Source: Allopontixanthobacter sp041741895 (GTDB lineage: Bacteria > Pseudomonadota > Alphaproteobacteria > Sphingomonadales > Sphingomonadaceae). From it: a stretch of 64,000 bases of DNA. The notes beneath the pieces are model-generated. The model saw only the letters and a program-made list of their open reading frames with translations. It searched no databases and was not told the origin of the DNA. This document shows, piece after piece, positions 7,746 to 16,809 of this stretch (the stretch's first letter is position 1; each line of letters begins with the position of its first letter). Made by a program: the position numbers and the translations under genes. The stretch is taken from positions 1-64,000 of the forward strand of contig JBGSJO010000118.1 in assembly GCA_041741895.1 (NCBI GenBank), read 5' to 3'.

Positions 7746-8183
7746 CTAATGCCCACCTTTCGGCGTTTCCATAATCTCGGTCAGCTGGCCCATCATATCC
7801 TTGGGATGCACGAAGAAAATCGGCGTCCCATGCGCACCGGGCCGCGTGGGGCCGAGGATGCGCTTGCCCTGCCCTTCGAACCACGCCCGCGCCGCATCGA
7901 TATCAGGCACTTCATAGCACAAATGATGCTGCCCGCCCTGCGGGTTCTTGGCGAGAAAACCAGTGAGCGCGGTGTCACCCGGCAGCGGCTCGATCAGCTC
8001 GATCTGAGTGCCGTTCATGCCGGACTCTGTCGGAGTATCGACAAACGCGACCAGCAGGTTCCGGTCCGCCAGCTCAAACGGTTCGACAATCGACGTAGCC
8101 CCCATCACCTCGCGGTAGAATTTGAGACTTTCGTCCATCGACGGGGTGGCGACACCGATGTGGTTGAGGCGTCCTAGTTTCAT
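7746..8183 (-). CDS. mce: Methylmalonyl-CoA epimerase
   Basis: Vicinal-oxygen-chelate protein that interconverts (2S)- and (2R)-methylmalonyl-CoA, linking the PccAB product to the mutase. From the ATG at 8183 it has 145 residues with paired glyoxalase-like modules: MKLGRLNHIGVATPS carries the first metal histidine (H8), HHLCYEVPDI a second, and FFVHPKDMMGQLTEI the final glutamate. An in-frame GTG at 8195 overlapping the pccB stop would add only four residues; the ATG has a GAGAA Shine-Dalgarno. It lies 8 bases from pccB, so the two are clearly one operon. Confidence 0.93.
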   Translation of the reverse strand: MKLGRLNHIGVATPSMDESLKFYREVMGATSIVEPFELADRNLLVAFVDTPTESGMNGTQIELIEPLPGDTALTGFLAKNPQGGQHHLCYEVPDIDAARAWFEGQGKRILGPTRPGAHGTPIFFVHPKDMMGQLTEIMETPKGGH

Positions 8184-8191
8184 GTCAGTTC

Positions 8192-9718
8192 TCACAGCGG
8201 AATGTTGTCATGTTTTTTCCACGGATTCTCCAGCACCTTCCCGCGCAGTTTCTGGAGGCCCAGCGCAATCCGCCTCCGGGTCGAATGCGGGTAGATTACA
8301 TTGTCGATATAGCCGCGGCTGGCGGCGACAAAGGGATTGGCGAAGCGGTCTTCGTATTCCTTGGTCCGCTCGGCGATTTCCTCCGGAGTCTTGCCCCGGA
8401 AGATGATTTCCACCGCGCCTTTCGCGCCCATCACCGCGATCTCTGCCGTCGGCCAGGCGTAGTTCAAATCGCCGCGCAAATGCTTTGACGCCATCACGTC
8501 ATACGCGCCGCCGTAAGCCTTGCGGGTGATCACGGTGATCTTGGGCACGGTCGCCTCGGCATAGGCGAACAGCAGTTTCGCGCCGTGCTTGATGATCCCA
8601 TTATGCTCCTGCGCAGTGCCGGGCAGGAAGCCGGGGACATCCACGAAGGTCAGGATCGGAATATCGAACGCATCGCAGAACCGCACGAAGCGCGCGGCCT
8701 TCTTGCTGGAATTGATGTCGAGGCAGCCCGCCAGCACCATCGGCTGGTTCGCGACCACGCCCACGCTGCGGCCTTCGATGCGGCCGAACCCGCACAGGAT
8801 GTTGCCTGCATGGGCCGGCTGGATTTCGAAGAAATCGCCTTCGTCCAGCACCTTGCGGAGAACTTCGTGCATGTCGTACGGCTGGTTGGCGTTGTCCGGG
8901 ATCAGCGTGTCGAGGCTCATTTCGTCGCGGTCAAACGGATCATCGGTCGGCCGTTCGGGCACGCTCTCACGGTTGGACAGCGGCAGATAATCGAAGAAAT
9001 TGCGCGTCGCGAGAAGCGTTTCGATATCGTTCTCGAACGCCAGATCGGCCACGCTGGTCTTGGTCGTATGGGTTACCGCGCCGCCCAGTTCTTCCTGCGT
9101 TACTACTTCATTGGTCACCGTTTTGACCACGTCAGGACCAGTGACGAACATGTAGGAACTGTCCTTCACCATGAAGATAAAATCGGTCATCGCGGGCGAG
9201 TACACCGCGCCGCCCGCGCATGGCCCCATGATCAGGCTGATCTGCGGCACCACGCCGCTGGCCAGCACATTGCGCTGGAACACATCGGCATAACCGCCCA
9301 GGCTGGCGACGCCTTCCTGAATGCGTGCGCCGCCGCTGTCATTCATGCCGATCACCGGCGCGCCTACTTTCATGGCGTTATCCAGCACCTTGCAGATCTT
9401 CTCCGCATGGCGCTTCGACAGGCTGCCGCCGAACACGGTGAAATCCTGGCTGAAGACATAGACCAGCCGGCCATTGATCGTGCCGCTGCCGGTAACCACC
9501 CCGTCACCCGGAATTTTCTGCTCCGCCATCCCGAAATCGGTGCAGTCATGTTCGACAAACATATCCAGCTCTTCAAAGCTGTCTTCGTCCAGCAGCACGT
9601 CGATCCGCTCGCGCGCGGTCAGCTTGCCCTTGGCATGCTGCGCGTCGATCCGCTTCTGCCCGCCGCCCATTTGGGCAGCTTCGCGGCGGCGTTCCAGTTC
9701 GGCGATATTGGCTGACAT
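8192..9718 (-). CDS. pccB: Propionyl-CoA carboxylase beta subunit (carboxyltransferase)
   Basis: Transfers the carboxyl group from biotin to propionyl-CoA; partner of PccA. From the ATG at 9718 it has 508 residues, the usual PccB length. It shows RERIDVLLDEDSFEE near the start, the acyl-CoA oxyanion region (GGARIQEGVASLGG, MGPCAGGAVYSPAMTDF) in the first crotonase half, and FVDVPGFLPGTAQEHNG plus KAYGGAYDVMASKHL in the second. The ORF extends 12 residues upstream to 9754, but the 9718 ATG has GAGGGA just ahead and gives the family start MSANIAELE. It is the first gene of the pccB-mce pair. A 79-bp gap containing AT-rich sequence separates it from the upstream gene. Confidence 0.95.
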   Translation of the reverse strand: MSANIAELERRREAAQMGGGQKRIDAQHAKGKLTARERIDVLLDEDSFEELDMFVEHDCTDFGMAEQKIPGDGVVTGSGTINGRLVYVFSQDFTVFGGSLSKRHAEKICKVLDNAMKVGAPVIGMNDSGGARIQEGVASLGGYADVFQRNVLASGVVPQISLIMGPCAGGAVYSPAMTDFIFMVKDSSYMFVTGPDVVKTVTNEVVTQEELGGAVTHTTKTSVADLAFENDIETLLATRNFFDYLPLSNRESVPERPTDDPFDRDEMSLDTLIPDNANQPYDMHEVLRKVLDEGDFFEIQPAHAGNILCGFGRIEGRSVGVVANQPMVLAGCLDINSSKKAARFVRFCDAFDIPILTFVDVPGFLPGTAQEHNGIIKHGAKLLFAYAEATVPKITVITRKAYGGAYDVMASKHLRGDLNYAWPTAEIAVMGAKGAVEIIFRGKTPEEIAERTKEYEDRFANPFVAASRGYIDNVIYPHSTRRRIALGLQKLRGKVLENPWKKHDNIPL

Positions 9719-9833
9719 CAAGGTCCCTCGAATTGCGAGACTTTGCCTAGCCACGGCCTGACCGAAGGGTCAAGTGCAGTATGAATAGCGTTTTCTATCG
9801 TCATGCATAGGAATGCATTAGCAGGCATAAACG

Positions 9834-10856
9834 TCAGACCTTCACCACGCCGTGTTCAATCAGACTGCGGCCGCAATCGGCGATGCTATCTTCCACCGGG
9901 CGGGTTTTCCAGCCTAGTACTTTCTCCGCATGGCTGGCATCGGAATGGCGCACCCTGCCGATCTCGTTCTTCATGGAACGGAAGCCCGGGTTGATCAGCA
10001 TGAACAGGCTGGCCATCCATGCAGGCATGGTCTTGCGCGGCACCTTGCGCGTGTTCGACGGCCCCATTCCGGCGCGCAGGGCATCGGCCACGTCGATCAT
10101 CTTCATGAACTTGCCCGCCGCAATGAACCGCTCCCCGGCAAGGCCAGGCTGTTCCAGGCAGCGTACATGCAGATCGGCAACATCGCGCGTATCGACCACG
10201 CCAAACCCGATGTCCGGCGCGCGCGGCACCGATCCATCGAGGAGCAATTTGACTGGTTCGACCGACGGCGAGAAGTCACCGCTGTCCACCGGGCCCAGTA
10301 CCAGCACCGGATTGACCGAGACGAATTCGAGGTCGCCTCCTTCCGCCGCCACCCATTCGCGCGCGGCGCATTCGGCGATGGTCTTCGACTTGGCATAGGG
10401 CGTAACGTCGGGATCATCCAGATTCGTCCAGTCTGCCTCGGTAACGGTATATTCCTTCTCCTTGCGGCCGTAAGCAACCGCAGCGATGGAACTGGTCTGG
10501 ACGAAACGCGTGACGCCTGCCGCCTTGGCAAAACGCAGCGCGCGTAAGGTGCCTTCGCGGGCCGGGACGATCATGTCATTCTCGTCCTTCGGGGTCCTTG
10601 AGGACAGCGGCGATGCGACATGCGTGACATGAGTGCAGCCCGCATTAGCCTCCGCCCAGCCCGTATCGGACATCAGCTCCGCTTCGAACACTTTCAACCG
10701 GTCGCCCGGCTGGCCGAAACGTTCATGCAGCGCCGTTTCGCTTTTCGCCTTGCTGCGCACGGTAGTGTGGACGGTCCAGTCGCGGGCCAGCAATTGCTTG
10801 ATCAATTCGCCCGCGATGTACCCCGTGCCGCCCGTAACCAAAACCGTGCCCGCCAT
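9834..10856 (-). CDS. NAD(P)-dependent epimerase/dehydratase family reductase
   Basis: Extended short-chain dehydrogenase of 340 residues. The Rossmann motif TGGTGYIAGELIKQLL lies at 8-23, followed by TTVRSKAK, which suggests NADPH preference through the arginine. Downstream are THVASPL near 80 and the catalytic YAKSK (Tyr-Lys) around 158-162. The order and motifs resemble dihydroflavonol-4-reductase or cinnamoyl-CoA-reductase-like bacterial proteins rather than UDP-sugar epimerases. It stands between pccB and the glutathione-reductase-like gene with short gaps and no obvious pathway partner, so the substrate is unknown. The alternative reading is an aldehyde or ketone reductase for detoxification. 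Confidence 0.85.
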   Translation of the reverse strand: MAGTVLVTGGTGYIAGELIKQLLARDWTVHTTVRSKAKSETALHERFGQPGDRLKVFEAELMSDTGWAEANAGCTHVTHVASPLSSRTPKDENDMIVPAREGTLRALRFAKAAGVTRFVQTSSIAAVAYGRKEKEYTVTEADWTNLDDPDVTPYAKSKTIAECAAREWVAAEGGDLEFVSVNPVLVLGPVDSGDFSPSVEPVKLLLDGSVPRAPDIGFGVVDTRDVADLHVRCLEQPGLAGERFIAAGKFMKMIDVADALRAGMGPSNTRKVPRKTMPAWMASLFMLINPGFRSMKNEIGRVRHSDASHAEKVLGWKTRPVEDSIADCGRSLIEHGVVKV

Positions 10857-10907
10857 ATGTAATCTCCCTTTTCCAGGAGACTATAGCTAACGGTTGCAGG
10901 CGGCAAC

Positions 10908-12254
10908 TTACTTTAACAGCACCAGTTCTTCGGCCATCGTCGGGTGGATCGCCATGGTCGCATCGAAATCGGCTTTGGTCAGCCCGGCCTTTACCGCCAC
11001 GGCGGCTCCCTGCATGATTTCAGCCGATTCTGGCCCGATCATGTGGATGCCCACGATCCTGCCGGTCTCCGCATCGCAGATCATCTTGTACAGGCCGCGT
11101 TCGTTCCGGCCCGCGACGACATTTTTCATCGGCCGAAAATCCGATTGATAGACCTTGATTGACCCCAGCTTGTTACGCGCCTCGCTCTCGGTCATGCCAA
11201 CCGCGGCGATCGGTGGATGGCTGAACACCGCGCTGGGGATGCAATCGTAATCGACCGTCTTGGGATCGTTGTTGAACACGGTATCGGCGAATGCCTGCCC
11301 TTCACGAATGGCGACCGGTGTAAGCTGGACGCGGTTGGTCACATCGCCCACCGCATAGATATAATCGACATTGGTTTTCGAATATTCATCGACCACGATC
11401 TCGCCCTTCCTGCCCGTTTCGACACCGACCGCATCCAGCCCCAGCCCCTCGACATTCGGGTCGCGCCCGGTGGCAAACATGACCAGATCCACCACCTTAT
11501 CATCGCAGCCCTCGAATTTGACCAGCAAGGTGCCGTCCTCTTGCTTCTCGATCGATTGGAAACTGGTGTGAAATTTGAAATCGATGCCCTTGGTCAGGCT
11601 GATTTGCAGCAGCCGGTCCCGCAAGCTTTCGTCATAGCTGCGCAGCAGGACATCCGACCGATTGACGATGCAGACCTTGCTACCGAATTCGTTGAAAATT
11701 CCGGCAAATTCATTGGCAATGTAACCGCCGCCCGCGATGATCACCCGCTTCGGCAATGCATCGAGATGAAACGCCTCGTTGGAGGTGATGGCGTGTTCGC
11801 TGCCCGGAAAATCGAGCAGCGCAGGCCGCGCACCTGTGGAGATCAGGATATATCTGGCGGTAACTACCTTGCCGCTGGCCAGCGTGATTTCATGGTCACC
11901 CGTGATCTCGGCCCGCTCGTGGAAAATCTCGACGTCGTGGTTTTCGAGTGTTTCGGTATATAGCCCGCTCAGCCGGGCGACATCTTTCAGCACATGATCG
12001 CGCAGGCGCACCCAGTCGAAACTGGTTTCGCCAATGTCCCAGCCAAAGTTTCTGGCATCGACCAGATCTTCCGCAAAATGCGCGCCATAGACCAGCATCT
12101 TCTTGGGCACGCAGCCGCGAATGACGCAGGTTCCCCCGACCTGATGTTCCTCCGCCACCGCCACCTTTGCACCATGCGCAGCGGCCACGCGCGAAGCCCG
12201 CACACCGCCGGAACCGGCACCGATGGTGAAGAGGTCGTAATCGTAATCGGGCAT
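10908..12254 (-). CDS. gor: Glutathione-disulfide reductase (glutathione reductase type)
   Basis: FAD-containing disulfide oxidoreductase of 448 residues that reduces glutathione disulfide with NADPH. It shows the FAD-binding TIGAGSGGVRASRVAA (10-25), the redox motif GGTCVIRGCVPKKM with cysteines 43 and 48, the second Rossmann GGGYIANEFAGIF, ATGRDPNVEG, and the C-terminal dimer region with MTESEARN and IHMIGPESAEI. The ATG at 12254 is chosen because GGAAGG lies 8 bases upstream; the ORF's earlier GTG lies inside repeat D. Family members with this pattern are annotated Gor in alphaproteobacteria, though trypanothione-like or mercuric-reductase-like relatives cannot be excluded on motifs alone. 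Confidence 0.92.
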   Translation of the reverse strand: MPDYDYDLFTIGAGSGGVRASRVAAAHGAKVAVAEEHQVGGTCVIRGCVPKKMLVYGAHFAEDLVDARNFGWDIGETSFDWVRLRDHVLKDVARLSGLYTETLENHDVEIFHERAEITGDHEITLASGKVVTARYILISTGARPALLDFPGSEHAITSNEAFHLDALPKRVIIAGGGYIANEFAGIFNEFGSKVCIVNRSDVLLRSYDESLRDRLLQISLTKGIDFKFHTSFQSIEKQEDGTLLVKFEGCDDKVVDLVMFATGRDPNVEGLGLDAVGVETGRKGEIVVDEYSKTNVDYIYAVGDVTNRVQLTPVAIREGQAFADTVFNNDPKTVDYDCIPSAVFSHPPIAAVGMTESEARNKLGSIKVYQSDFRPMKNVVAGRNERGLYKMICDAETGRIVGIHMIGPESAEIMQGAAVAVKAGLTKADFDATMAIHPTMAEELVLLK

Positions 12255-12275
12255 TGAGCTACCTTCCAAATTTTG

Positions 12276-12357
12276 CGTCACCCCAGCGAAAGCTGGGGTC
12301 GGTTCGATCCATGTCGGACCTCGCGTCGAGCGATCCCGGCTTTCCCCGGGATGACGG
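12276..12357. repeat. Dyad repeat D (CGTCACCCCAGCGAAAGC type)
   Basis: Left arm cgtcaccccagcgaaagctg and right arm ccggctttccccgggatgac are imperfect inverted copies around about 28 bases. It lies between pgi and gor. The central spacer (gttcgatccatgtcggacct...) is related to that of repeat E, so the whole ~80-bp unit, not only the arms, is repeated. Confidence 0.85.
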
Positions 12358-12362
12358 CAGAG

Positions 12363-13886
12363 CTAAAGTCCCGCCGCAGCCAACAGAGCTTCGGTGCTGG
12401 CATCGAATTTGTTACCACCGGCTTCGATCTTCTTCGCGATTGCCTTGCCCAGTTCAACGCCGAACTGGTCGAACGGGTTGATCCCCATCAGCACGGCATT
12501 GGCAAATGTGCGGTGTTCGTGGAATGCGATCAGCGCGCCCAGTGTCGCGGCGTCGAGATCGTCGCACAGGAAGGTGGCGCTGGGCCGGTCACCGGCGAAA
12601 CTGCGCGCCGGATCCTCGCTCGCCTGCCCGGCCATCAGCGCTGCGCCCTGGGCGAAGCAGTTGGTCAGTAGGATACGGTGATGCGCCGGGTCCAGATCAT
12701 CCCCCGGGGCAATGCTGGCGATGAAATCGACCGGGATCAGATGTGTGCCCTGGTGCAGTAATTGGAAAACCGCGTGCTGGGCATCGGTCCCCACCCCGCC
12801 CCAGGTGATCGGCGCGGTCGGGCGGGTTACAGGTTCGCCTTCCGCCGTTACCGACTTGCCATTGCTCTCCATTTCCAACTGCTGAAGATAGTCGGGGAAC
12901 AGACCCAGCCGCTCGTCATAGGCGAACACGGCGCGGGTCTGGCACCCACGGAGCTGGGTGTAATATTGATCAGCAAAGGCCGCGCGCAGCGGCAGATTGG
13001 CCGCGCCATCGGTGTCGCGGAAATGCCGGTCCACTGCTGCCGCACCTGCCAGCATCTGCGCGAAATCGTCCCAGCCCACGGAAACCGCCACCGGAAATCC
13101 GATCGAGGACCACAGCGAGTACCGCCCACCGACAGTTTCGGAGAATGGCAAAACACGCGTTTCATCTACGCCCCATTGGACCGCTGCATCGGGATTGGCG
13201 GTCAACGCCACCACCCGCCCCCCCGGATCGGACACGCCGTTATCACGCAGCCATTTCAGCGCGCTTTCCGCATTGACCATGGTTTCGATGGTGGTGAATG
13301 TCTTGGATGCCACCGCGATCATGGTGGCGGCTGGATCACATGCGGCAAAGGCGGCCTCCAGCGCGACCCCGTCGATGTTGGAAACGATATGCACATCGAC
13401 CAGCGCCAGATCGCGCGACAGCGCGTCCACCGCCAGCGCGGGGCCAAGCGCAGATCCGCCGATACCGATGTGGATCAGGTGCTTGACCTGCCCCAGCGCG
13501 CCTTCATGGATCGCCTCGACCAGCATTTTCATCCGCAGGTGCAGCGCCTGTGCTTCTTCGACCGAGGCTTCGTTCCCGATCCCGCGCTGCGCGGTATGTT
13601 CGGCGGCGCGGTTTTCGGTGTTGTTGATCTTTGCGCCCGCGAACAATTCTTCGCGTTTGGCGTCAAACCCGGCGGCGGCGGCCAATTCCTCGAACTGGCT
13701 AAGCAATTGGGCATCGAGATGCGTTTTCGACCAGTCGCATAGCATCCCGCCCCTATCCAGATCCTCGCCCCATTCGAGGCGTCCGGACAGCAATTCCAGC
13801 CGATCACCGGCGGAAAACAGCTCGGTCAGGGTTCGGCGCGGGCTCGCCTCCAGATTGGCCCACACCGCGGCAACTGCATCATTCAC
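12363..13886 (-). CDS. pgi: Glucose-6-phosphate isomerase
   Basis: Interconverts glucose-6-phosphate and fructose-6-phosphate. The 507-residue protein has the sugar-phosphate-binding HIGIGGSALGPALAVDAL in the first SIS domain, SKTFTTIETM (phosphate loop), GVDETRVLPFSETVGGRYSLWSSIGFPVA with the signature GRYSLWS, and NGKSV/TWGGVGTDAQHAVFQLLHQG with the catalytic histidine and QHAxFQ motif. The start is GTG at 13886 (VNDAVAAVW), 9 bases after AGGAAAGGA; the longer ORF start at 13955 would add 23 residues that look like leader DNA. The stop lies close to repeat D, which may serve as its 3' hairpin. It is divergent from lepB. Confidence 0.94.
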   Translation of the reverse strand: MNDAVAAVWANLEASPRRTLTELFSAGDRLELLSGRLEWGEDLDRGGMLCDWSKTHLDAQLLSQFEELAAAAGFDAKREELFAGAKINNTENRAAEHTAQRGIGNEASVEEAQALHLRMKMLVEAIHEGALGQVKHLIHIGIGGSALGPALAVDALSRDLALVDVHIVSNIDGVALEAAFAACDPAATMIAVASKTFTTIETMVNAESALKWLRDNGVSDPGGRVVALTANPDAAVQWGVDETRVLPFSETVGGRYSLWSSIGFPVAVSVGWDDFAQMLAGAAAVDRHFRDTDGAANLPLRAAFADQYYTQLRGCQTRAVFAYDERLGLFPDYLQQLEMESNGKSVTAEGEPVTRPTAPITWGGVGTDAQHAVFQLLHQGTHLIPVDFIASIAPGDDLDPAHHRILLTNCFAQGAALMAGQASEDPARSFAGDRPSATFLCDDLDAATLGALIAFHEHRTFANAVLMGINPFDQFGVELGKAIAKKIEAGGNKFDASTEALLAAAGL

Positions 13887-14059
13887 ATGAAAATCCTTTC
13901 CTAGGCCTGCCCCACGCGGGTAGGGACTGCGGCGATGATTTGGAACCCTCCACACCCGCCCGTATACGAATTCCGCGCTGTCTTTGGGACTCGCGCATCG
14001 AATATCGCCCGAAACGATGCCCTTCGGGGCTATACTGCCCTGAAGGCCGAGAAAGAATC

Positions 14060-14896
14060 ATGACCGACGCAGCCCCTGCCAGCCAGGCAGCGAATCAGAC
14101 GCAGGTCCAGCCGGAAGGCAAGCAAGAAGCCGCCAAGGGCGAGGGTAATTTTTTCGTCTTCCTGCTGAAGCTGGTGCTGATCGTGGTGATCTTCCGCAGT
14201 TTCATCTTCTCGCCTTTCAACATTCCCAGCGAGAGCATGATGCCAGGACTGGTCAATGGTGACCAGCTGCTCGCCGCGAAATGGCCCTATGGCTACAGCA
14301 AGAATTCGTTCCCGCTGCTGCCGGGGCGCATCTTTGCAGCGGGGCCGGAACGCGGCGATGTGGTGATTTTCAAACATCCGATCGACGGCAGCGATTACAT
14401 CAAGCGCGCCATCGGTCTGCCGGGTGATACGGTGGCGATGCGTGATGGCCAGATCATCCTGAACGGGGAGCCAGTGCCTAAGGTGCGGATCGCGGATTTC
14501 ATCATTCCGCAATCGCCCAACACGCAATGTCACGCTTTCTCCGAAGCAATTTCCCTGCCCGGCGGCCAGCCCGCCTGCGGATATCTGCAATACCGCGAAA
14601 CGCTGCCCAATGGCGTGTCCTATAATGTGCTCGATTTCGGGGCTTTCCCGCAAGACAATTTCGGACCCATCGTGGTGCCCGAAGGCACGTTCTTCGCAAT
14701 GGGCGACAATCGCGATAATTCGCAGGACAGCCGCTTTGCCGCAGAACCTGCGGGCGGTGTCGGGATCGTGCCGGAAGCAAATCTGGTCGCCCGTGCCAGC
14801 GTAATGATGTGGTCCACCGATGGCAGCGCGCAGTGGTTGCTGCCATGGACATGGTTCACCGCCGCGCGCGCCGAACGCATCGGGAATGGGCTATGA
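14060..14896 (+). CDS. lepB: Signal peptidase I
   Basis: Inner-membrane serine protease that removes Sec and Tat signal peptides. The 278 residues start with a polar Ala/Gln-rich cytoplasmic tail, a single transmembrane segment (~30-52), the nucleophile motif PSESM (S59), the catalytic lysine in DYIKRAIGLPGD (K115), and the MGDNRDNSQDSR box near the C-terminus. The start is the ATG at 14060 after GAGAAAG; the ORF continues further upstream but without a better start. The stop overlaps the start of rnc (ATGA). The lepB-rnc-era order is the classical alphaproteobacterial arrangement coupling secretion, RNA processing and ribosome maturation. Confidence 0.96.
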   Translation: MTDAAPASQAANQTQVQPEGKQEAAKGEGNFFVFLLKLVLIVVIFRSFIFSPFNIPSESMMPGLVNGDQLLAAKWPYGYSKNSFPLLPGRIFAAGPERGDVVIFKHPIDGSDYIKRAIGLPGDTVAMRDGQIILNGEPVPKVRIADFIIPQSPNTQCHAFSEAISLPGGQPACGYLQYRETLPNGVSYNVLDFGAFPQDNFGPIVVPEGTFFAMGDNRDNSQDSRFAAEPAGGVGIVPEANLVARASVMMWSTDGSAQWLLPWTWFTAARAERIGNGL

Positions 14897-15564
14897 CGGA
14901 ATTGACCGGACAAGCGCGCGAGTGGCTGCTGGCCAATGGATTTGCGGTTAGGGACGAGGATTTGTGGCACGAGGCGCTGACGCATGGCAGCACCGGCAAC
15001 GCGCGTGATTACCAGCGGCTTGAATTCCTCGGCGACCGCGTGCTGGGCCTGACGATCGCAGCGCTGCTGTATGACCGCAGTCAGGGGGCCGAAGGGGCGC
15101 TGGCACAGCGACTGAATGCCCTGGTCAGCCGGTCAACCTGCGCAGCGATCGCGCGTGAAATCGGCGCAGCGGACCATCTCAATCTGGGCAAGCAGGCCCG
15201 CGATGATGGCGCGGCAAACAGCGACAATATTCTGGGTGACGTGATGGAAGCCCTGCTGGGTGCCAATTTCGTGGAGGCGGGGTATGACGCCTCCAGCAAT
15301 CTTATCCAGACCATCTGGCATTCACGGATTACCGGCGGCGCGGGCAATTCGAAACACCCGAAAAGCGCGTTGCAGGAATGGGCGGCGGGCAACCGGCGCA
15401 AGGGGCCGGAATATGAGATCATCGACCGGTCCGGGCCTGACCACATGGCCGAATTCACAGTCCGTGTAAGTGTAAAGAATGTCGGCGAGGCAGATGCCAC
15501 GGCAAGCAGCAAACAAGAGGCGGAGACCGAAGCGGCCCGGCTATTCATGGAGCGATTTGGATGA
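14893..15564 (+). CDS. rnc: Ribonuclease III
   Basis: Double-stranded-RNA endonuclease that processes rRNA precursors and other transcripts. The 223 residues comprise the catalytic RNase III domain with the signature RLEFLGDRVLGL (about 38-49) and the later acidic motif GDVMEALLGA, and a C-terminal dsRNA-binding domain beginning HPKSALQEWAAG and ending ASSKQEAETEAARLFM. The ATG at 14893 overlaps the lepB stop, and the TGA overlaps the era ATG, so all three are translationally coupled. Length and motif order are normal. Confidence 0.96.
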   Translation: MTELTGQAREWLLANGFAVRDEDLWHEALTHGSTGNARDYQRLEFLGDRVLGLTIAALLYDRSQGAEGALAQRLNALVSRSTCAAIAREIGAADHLNLGKQARDDGAANSDNILGDVMEALLGANFVEAGYDASSNLIQTIWHSRITGGAGNSKHPKSALQEWAAGNRRKGPEYEIIDRSGPDHMAEFTVRVSVKNVGEADATASSKQEAETEAARLFMERFG

Positions 15565-16475
15565 GTAACGAAGCACCGAGATCCGTGCCCAAATGCGGCG
15601 TTGTTGCCGTAATCGGCGCGCCGAACGCGGGTAAATCGACTCTGGTGAACCAGCTCGTCGGCCAGAAAGTCGCGATCACCAGTGCCAAGGCACAGACCAC
15701 CCGTGCGCGGCTGATGGGCGTGGCCCTGGCCGATGAAACGCAAATCATTCTGGTCGACACGCCGGGCATCTTCGCCCCCAAACGCCGGCTCGACCGCGCG
15801 ATGGTCAGCGCGGCATGGGAAGGCGCAAGCGAGGCTGATGCGATCTTGCTGGTGGTTGATCCGCTGAAAAAGCGGCGGCACGAACTGGAACCCCTGCTGG
15901 AAACACTGGCGAAACGTCCGGAACGCAAATTGCTGGCGCTCAACAAAGTTGACAAGGCAGCGAAAGAACCGCTGCTGGAACTGGCGCAGGAAATGACCGG
16001 CAAGGTCGCGTTCGACGAAGTCTTCTTTATCTCGGCCTATACCGGGGACGGGGTGCCTGAATTGAAAGCTCATCTGGCGAGACTGATGCCCGAGAGCCCA
16101 TGGCATTATCCGGAAGATCAGGTTTCGGACGCCAGCGAACGCCTGATGGCTGCCGAAATAACCCGCGAACAACTGTATAAACAGCTGCATGACGAACTGC
16201 CCTATGACAGCGCGGTACGGCCTGAAAGCTATACGGTGCGGAAAGATGGCAGCGTCGAAGTTCGCCAGAAGATCGTGATCGGGCGCGAGAGCCAGAAATC
16301 CATCGTACTCGGCAAAGGCGGCTCGATGATCAAGAGCATCGGCGAAGCGGCACGGGAGGAATTGTCAAAGATACTTGGCGTGAAAGTCCATCTGTTCCTG
16401 CACGTCAAGGTCGACGAAAAATGGGCCGACGACAAGGAAATCTACGAGGAAATCGGGCTCGATTGGGGGCGGTGA
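15561..16475 (+). CDS. era: GTPase Era
   Basis: Essential Ras-like GTPase that binds the 3' end of 16S rRNA during 30S assembly. The 304 residues contain G1 GAPNAGKST (19-27), a TTRAR-type switch (G2), G3 DTPGIF, G4 NKVD and G5 SAYTGDG, followed by a C-terminal KH RNA-binding domain with GRESQKSIVLGKGGSMIKSIG and HLFLHVKV. The start overlaps the rnc stop. After the stop there is a 40-base gap and then dyad repeat E, which may act as the 3' hairpin of the lepB-rnc-era transcript. Confidence 0.97.
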   Translation: MSNEAPRSVPKCGVVAVIGAPNAGKSTLVNQLVGQKVAITSAKAQTTRARLMGVALADETQIILVDTPGIFAPKRRLDRAMVSAAWEGASEADAILLVVDPLKKRRHELEPLLETLAKRPERKLLALNKVDKAAKEPLLELAQEMTGKVAFDEVFFISAYTGDGVPELKAHLARLMPESPWHYPEDQVSDASERLMAAEITREQLYKQLHDELPYDSAVRPESYTVRKDGSVEVRQKIVIGRESQKSIVLGKGGSMIKSIGEAAREELSKILGVKVHLFLHVKVDEKWADDKEIYEEIGLDWGR

Positions 16476-16515
16476 TGCCGGGCCCGCATGTGGAGCCGGA
16501 CGCCGCCGCCTGGAC

Positions 16516-16596
16516 CGTCACCCCAGCGAAAGTTGGGGTCGTTCACGGCAAGGTACGACCTAGCGCACAGCGATCCCAGCTTTCGCTGGGATGACG
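16516..16596. repeat. Dyad repeat E (CGTCACCCCAGCGAAAGT type)
   Basis: Left arm cgtcaccccagcgaaagttg and right arm cccagctttcgctgggatga flank about 30 bases related to the spacer of repeat D. It lies between the convergent era and 60-aa genes, a typical position for this family, and could end transcripts from both sides. Confidence 0.85.
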
Positions 16597-16626
16597 AAAA
16601 AATGTGCGCATTGCACCGCGCCTCAC

Positions 16627-16809
16627 TCACCGCTTCTTCGCGATTGCCACCTTGTTCTTCTTGGCAAAATCTCTGGTTGATTCTTCGCTTCGCCCAAGGG
16701 CCTTGGCAATGGCCTTGATGCCGTGGCCCTTGCCGGCGAGGAGGCGGAGTTTTCCGGCTTCCTCCGCGTTCCAGGGTTGTTTGTGGCGTTCGAAATGTTC
16801 CTTCGCCAC
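16627..16809 (-). CDS. 60-aa helix-turn-helix-like basic protein coupled to topA
   Basis: A 60-residue protein, VAKEHFERHKQPWNAEEAG at the start, with PWNAEEAGKLRLLAGKGHGIKAIAKALGRS resembling a Myb/SANT or homeodomain-like helix-turn-helix and a basic tail RDFAKKNKVAIAKKR. The start is GTG at 16809-16807, overlapping the topA TAG stop (TAGTG), so it should be translated by re-initiation after topA. The fold suggests DNA binding. Coupling to topoisomerase I suggests a chromosome-related role, but that is inference and I know no characterised homologue. Confidence 0.75.
   Translation of the reverse strand: MAKEHFERHKQPWNAEEAGKLRLLAGKGHGIKAIAKALGRSEESTRDFAKKNKVAIAKKR

Noticed and set aside
15081..16190. 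369-residue minus-strand frame opposite rnc/era
   Set aside because: Lies wholly antisense to two clear essential genes, with low-complexity wording and no domain; it is a high-GC shadow.
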